This document shows, one piece after another, positions 59,864 through 64,000 of a stretch of 64,000 nucleotides of DNA (its first letter is position 1; each line of letters begins with the position of its first letter). The DNA comes from Methanomassiliicoccus sp. (lineage in GTDB: Archaea; Thermoplasmatota; Thermoplasmata; Methanomassiliicoccales; Methanomassiliicoccaceae): NCBI GenBank assembly GCA_018262895.1, contig JADFDJ010000007.1:79648-143647 (forward strand), in the 5' to 3' direction. Below the pieces are notes generated by a model. It was not told the origin of the DNA, made no database searches, and was given only the letters and a program-made list of their open reading frames with translations. A program made the translations under genes and the position numbers.

Positions 59864-59887
59864 CGTTCGCGAATATACTTGCGAACG
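59864..59887. promoter_or_regulatory. Inverted repeat in the microprotein promoter, possible operator
   Basis: CGTTCGC-(10 bp)-GCGAACG, perfect 7-bp arms between the TATA-like element and the microprotein ATG. Confidence 0.5.
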
Positions 59888-59917
59888 TCGAATACATATA
59901 GCTATCGCTTTTTATAA

Positions 59918-59937
59918 TAATATCTACTTAGATATTA
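59918..59937. promoter_or_regulatory. Perfect AT-rich 9-bp inverted repeat overlapping the DUF1015 stop codon
   Basis: TAATATCTA-CT-TAGATATTA. Confidence 0.5.
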
Positions 59938-61140
59938 CTTCATGCGATATAGCACGAACCCGGACCATACCTTCGGCCAGAAGTAGGTGGTCTTCTTGGG
60001 CATCTTGCGGCCAGCCTGGGCCACCGACCACACCTCCTCCAGAGGAGGTGCGCGCACCAGGATGGTCAGGTCTGTCCCCCCGGCCTTCACCTTCCTCTCC
60101 ACGGAGGCGAGGTCATGATCGTAGTCTATGACCAGCTCATTGCCCTTGGGCATCTGGTAAAGTATGTCCTTCAGGATGATCTCCTGGCAGACGTAGGTGT
60201 CGATGGTCCAGAGGATGTCACCCCGGGGAGCGATGAACTCTGCCACCACCACCTTCCCGCTGGGGAACAGCAGCCCGAAGGTGGGTACCGTGGCGGCCTC
60301 CAAAGCGGCCTCGGCCGCGGCCTGGTCCTTCACCTGACGCAACGAGAAGTGCTTGCCCATGGCCTCGAGGAGGTCCATCTCCTGGAACTTGAGGTTCTTT
60401 ATCAATCGGTGGGTGGGACGAACGAACATCCCCCTGTCCCGTGAGGAGACCATGGTGCATAGGACGTAGCCTTTCTTCTCCTCCTGCGGGTTCTCCTGGG
60501 CGTACTTGTACGAGGTCTCGTAGCGGTGATGACCGTCGGCGATGAGTATCTTCTTATCCTTCATGGTGTCCCTGATGCTGTCGACGGTCTCCCTCTCCGA
60601 GATGCGGAACAGCTCATGGACGGTGCCCGACGGATCGCTGCACTCGTAGAGCTTGGAGGCGTTCCGGGCGATACCCCCCATGTCCAGGTCGGAGCGGTCG
60701 TAGAGGCCGAAGATGGACTCGCAGTGCGTCTCCGTGGACCGTAGGAGGTTCAGGCGGTCCTCCTTGACCTTGGGGAACGTCTCCTCGTGGGGGATGATGT
60801 TCCCGGCATCGTAGCTCTCCGACCGGAGAACGCCGATGATCCCGTTCCGCGTCAGCATACCGCCCTTGTCCTTGAAGCTCTGTCGGTACAGGTAGTAGCA
60901 CTCCACATCGTCCTGGAAAAGCTTACCTGTGGCGAGCCAGGAGTCCAGCGTCCGAGCTGCCTCATCGTACTTGCCGTCCTTGGCCCCCAGGGTGATCTTG
61001 GTGATGTTGTAGGGTTTTGACTGCAGACGTCCCTGCTCCTCTTCGGAGATGATGTCGTAGGGAGGGGATATGCGGTCTGAGATATCTTCATCGGCGCTCA
61101 GTCTCGGCAGGACGCCACGGAAGGGGCGGAAATCGACCAT
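59935..61140 (-). CDS. DUF1015 family protein
   Basis: MVDFRPFRGVLPRLSADEDISDRISPPYDIISEEEQGRLQSKPYNITKITLG...LIADGHHRYETSYKYAQE. Confidence 0.93.
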   Translation of the reverse strand: MVDFRPFRGVLPRLSADEDISDRISPPYDIISEEEQGRLQSKPYNITKITLGAKDGKYDEAARTLDSWLATGKLFQDDVECYYLYRQSFKDKGGMLTRNGIIGVLRSESYDAGNIIPHEETFPKVKEDRLNLLRSTETHCESIFGLYDRSDLDMGGIARNASKLYECSDPSGTVHELFRISERETVDSIRDTMKDKKILIADGHHRYETSYKYAQENPQEEKKGYVLCTMVSSRDRGMFVRPTHRLIKNLKFQEMDLLEAMGKHFSLRQVKDQAAAEAALEAATVPTFGLLFPSGKVVVAEFIAPRGDILWTIDTYVCQEIILKDILYQMPKGNELVIDYDHDLASVERKVKAGGTDLTILVRAPPLEEVWSVAQAGRKMPKKTTYFWPKVWSGFVLYRMK

Positions 61141-61263
61141 GAGAAACGTTCCCGGTAATGACTCACTCGTTCAAGAGGCTTGCGACAGGCCGCATTACAA
61201 GGGAAAACCCTATTACCGTCCTCCTTCTTCGTACCGGGGAAGGAGGCGGGGAAAATCAGCATA

Positions 61264-61908
61264 GTGGCCGTCATCAGTAACACCATATTGGACCTGATAA
61301 CCTCTACCGGTTACCTCGGGATCTTCTTGGCCATGCTGATCGAGGGAGTCCTCACCCCTATACCCAGCGAGCTGATAATGCCCTTCGCGGGGTACCTCTG
61401 CTTCACCGGGACCCTGAATATGGTGGCCGTGATCGTGGTCGGCTCCCTGGGCGCGATGTGCGGGTCCACCATCGCATATCTCCTGGGACGCAAGCTGGGC
61501 AGGCCTCTCCTGGACCGCTACGGACGGTACCTGGGGATGAAGCCTGAGAGCCTGGGCAAGGCCGAGGCCTGGTTCGCGCGTTGGGGATGCTACGGTATCC
61601 TCATAGGCCATGCGGTGCCGGGGATCCGCTCCATCATATCCTTCCCCGCTGGCATATCCCGGATGGAGCTGAAGCGGTTCGCCCTGTTCACGTTCCTGGG
61701 GGCCACGGTGTGGAACACCATCCTGGTGTCCGTAGGCTACATGCTCGGCCAATACTGGATGAGCTTCGCCGAGAGCCTGGAGGGATGGGACATCGCAATA
61801 ATCATCTCCGCTGCCGCCGCGTTCGTCGCCTACGTCGCTCTAATCAGGTGGCGGGATTCAGCACGCGCAGGGAGAGGGGACCGGGTCGATAAGGACGGCG
61901 AGATCTAG
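61264..61908 (+). CDS. DedA family membrane protein
   Basis: GYLGIFLAMLIEGVLTPIPSELIMPFAGYL...GRKLGRPLLDRYGRYLGM...FARWGCYGILIGHAVPGIRSIISFPAGISRM; GTG start. Confidence 0.93.
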   Translation: MAVISNTILDLITSTGYLGIFLAMLIEGVLTPIPSELIMPFAGYLCFTGTLNMVAVIVVGSLGAMCGSTIAYLLGRKLGRPLLDRYGRYLGMKPESLGKAEAWFARWGCYGILIGHAVPGIRSIISFPAGISRMELKRFALFTFLGATVWNTILVSVGYMLGQYWMSFAESLEGWDIAIIISAAAAFVAYVALIRWRDSARAGRGDRVDKDGEI

Positions 61909-61913
61909 CACCT

Positions 61914-64000
61914 TTACTGGAGGTCAGTGAATCGATAGGAGCCGGGCGGAACCTTCAGCTCGAAACGCGCGCCCTGTCCCTCAGAGCCGTTCTCGATGAT
62001 GGAGATGTTCGTGAACTTGAGCACCTCCCTGACCAGGAACAGCCCCAGGCCGGTGTTCTTGCCGTACCCGCGATTGAATATCCTCTCCTTGTCCGCTGAC
62101 GGTATGCCTACGCCGTTGTCGTTGAAGGCGATGATAAGCCCCGCAGGGTCCTCGGCGCACTCTATCCACAGGTCGGTGGCACACACGCCGTGACGTACGG
62201 AATTGTCCACCAGGTTCATGAAGACCTTGGGTAGCATGGGGTTGGAGAACACCTCCAGATGATGGAAGGCCTCCGGCATCCTGACAGGGTGCTGAGAGGT
62301 CATCTCCGGTATCGCATCCCTGATGCGCACCCACTGGGCATCGTAGCCGCTCAGCTCCTGCAGATCGTGCGTCAGGTCCATCTCCGAGCGGATGGCCTCT
62401 ATGGAACGCTGCGCCTTGTCCAACAGATCGATGGTGGCATCGTCCTCGATTATCCTGGCGGCCAGGTCGATGTAACCTTCGGTGGCCACGATCTTGTTGA
62501 GGCAGTCATGATGGGTAATGTTGGATATGAGGGATAGCTGCCGGTTCACCTGCTTCACCGCCTCCTCGCTCCTCTTGCGTTCAGTGATGTCGGTGAATGT
62601 GCCGGTCCACACGGTCCCCCCGTCCTTCTTCTGGGACATCGAGGAGGTGTTCAGGATCCATCTTACAGTGCCGTCAAAGTCTCTCAGTCGGAACTCGTGG
62701 CGGCACATCTGGCCAGATCTCTCCGATGTGCGCATGGCCTCCACGAACTGAGAGCGTTCCTCAGGGAGTATCCTATCGAACATCCAGGATGGGTCTTTGA
62801 GCCATTTGTCGGTGGGCACGTCTACGAACAGCTCCGCTCCCTTGCTCACGAAGATGAACTTGGGGACATCGTCCTTAAGGAATAACTGGTACACCACCCC
62901 CGGGCTCTGATCGGCGATCATCTGAAGGCGGTTTCTTTCCTCGTTGAGCTCTTCGTTCTTCAGCTCCAGGGCCTTCTGGGCGCTTATCAGGTCCGTGACA
63001 TCGTTTAGGACGTTGATGATATGCGGCTCGCCCCTGTACCTTATCAGCCTGGAGGACAGCAGCATCTTCAGGACCTCCCCCCCCGGGCTCCTGATCTCCA
63101 GGGGATGCTGGTCTATGACCCCCTCCCCGTTCAGGAACGCCTCCGAGATGTTCTGGAAGTCCTCCGGCCCTACATAGCCCAGCTCCACCGCGCCCTTCCC
63201 TATGATGTCCTCCTTCCTCGTCCCCGTGACCTGCAGGTGCTTCTCGTTGACGTCCACGAAGGTCCCGTCCAGGGTGCACAGGGCGATAGGGAAGGGGCTT
63301 TTCTCGAACAGGGTCTTGTATGCCTCCTCGCTCTCCCGAAGGTCGTTCTCAGCCTTCTTCCTCTCCGTGATAGGCCGAACGGTGATTACCAGGCCCTCCA
63401 CGCTGGGTACGTCCATCATGTTGGCACCTACGGCTTCCATGGGAGAGCATTCCCCGTTCGCCATCATGATGCGGAACTCCACAGGGTCACCTCCGCTCTC
63501 ATTGCGTCTGATCCTCTCCAGTCTAACCTTCATCTCCTCGAAATCGTCTGGATGGATCAGGTCGAACACGTTCTTTCCCAGCATCTCCTCGTCAGAGCGT
63601 CCCACGATTCGTTTGACCGAGGACGAGCAGTAGTTTATGAAGCCCTCAGGGTCGATGATGAGAATGAAATCTGAGGACTGCTGCAGGAGGTTCCGGAACC
63701 GGTTCTCGCTCTCCTCCAGCTCCCTTTTTGAACGGTAGATCTCCGCGGACCTCCTGACCATGTTGGCCAGCTCGGTGAACTGGGCCTCTACCCCTCCGCC
63801 CTTCTGGAGGTAGAAGCTTGCTCCCAGGTTCAAGGCGTTGACCGCTACGTCCTCCCTACCCTTCCCCGTGAACAGGATGAACGGTACGTCCCAGCCGCTC
63901 GTTCTCAGGCTCTTGAGCAGCTCCAGACCGTCCATCGAAGGCATCTGGTAGTCAGAGATCAAGCAGTCATAGAAGGTGGTCCCCACAAGGGTCAGGGCCT
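61914..64000 (-). CDS. REC-PAS-PAS-PAS sensor histidine kinase, truncated by right window edge
   Basis: Partial REC: TTFYDCLISDYQMPSMDGLELLKSLRTSGWDVPFILFTGKG; PAS repeats; ITHHDCLNKI H-box; MNLVDNSVRHG; NDNGVGIPSADKERIFNRGYGKNTGLGLFLVREVL. Confidence 0.93.
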   Translation of the reverse strand, partial: ALTLVGTTFYDCLISDYQMPSMDGLELLKSLRTSGWDVPFILFTGKGREDVAVNALNLGASFYLQKGGGVEAQFTELANMVRRSAEIYRSKRELEESENRFRNLLQQSSDFILIIDPEGFINYCSSSVKRIVGRSDEEMLGKNVFDLIHPDDFEEMKVRLERIRRNESGGDPVEFRIMMANGECSPMEAVGANMMDVPSVEGLVITVRPITERKKAENDLRESEEAYKTLFEKSPFPIALCTLDGTFVDVNEKHLQVTGTRKEDIIGKGAVELGYVGPEDFQNISEAFLNGEGVIDQHPLEIRSPGGEVLKMLLSSRLIRYRGEPHIINVLNDVTDLISAQKALELKNEELNEERNRLQMIADQSPGVVYQLFLKDDVPKFIFVSKGAELFVDVPTDKWLKDPSWMFDRILPEERSQFVEAMRTSERSGQMCRHEFRLRDFDGTVRWILNTSSMSQKKDGGTVWTGTFTDITERKRSEEAVKQVNRQLSLISNITHHDCLNKIVATEGYIDLAARIIEDDATIDLLDKAQRSIEAIRSEMDLTHDLQELSGYDAQWVRIRDAIPEMTSQHPVRMPEAFHHLEVFSNPMLPKVFMNLVDNSVRHGVCATDLWIECAEDPAGLIIAFNDNGVGIPSADKERIFNRGYGKNTGLGLFLVREVLKFTNISIIENGSEGQGARFELKVPPGSYRFTDLQ

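Noticed and set aside
1-64000. CRISPR array, transposase, integrase, toxin-antitoxin or restriction system
   Set aside because: No supporting ORF or repeat pattern was seen on either strand.

Overview
This looks like a chromosomal, high-GC archaeal window. The gene content (unsplit rpoB, TBP, GatDE, AIPS, L30e/NusA cluster, two FtsZ paralogues, CdrS-like RHH gene, AglB) fits a euryarchaeal lineage, probably Thermoplasmata or Methanomassiliicoccales; that placement is inference and was not searched. Most of it is housekeeping: tbp, two ftsZ genes, an rpoH-rpoB-rpoA1-rpoA2-rpl30e-nusA operon, priL, trmJ/truA, AK6-AIPS, pyrF, purD, hypB, gatDE, pcm, thyX, rps17e, an ABC-2 transporter, rqcH and three tRNAs. 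I found no CRISPR array, IS element, prophage or obvious defence island. The items most worth a second look are: (1) a tRNA-Lys(UUU) gene interrupted twice at non-canonical positions (D-arm and T-loop), where both interruptions fold into bulge-helix-bulge-like structures; (2) a 2146-aa AglB/STT3 oligosaccharyltransferase fused to about 11 tandem carboxypeptidase-regulatory/Cna-B-like repeats and translationally coupled to a membrane-anchored Ig-like partner; (3) a tandem-RHH (CdrS-like) gene upstream of ftsZ2, preceded by two palindromes spaced 22 bp apart; (4) an HhH-like, charged N-terminal extension on RpoA2; (5) a probable CTG-initiated TatD protein coupled to the tbp stop codon; (6) a candidate ncRNA or attenuator upstream of ftsZ1; (7) an unannotated 38-aa membrane microprotein behind an operator-like promoter; (8) a squalene-cyclase-like gene with two single-base frameshifts.
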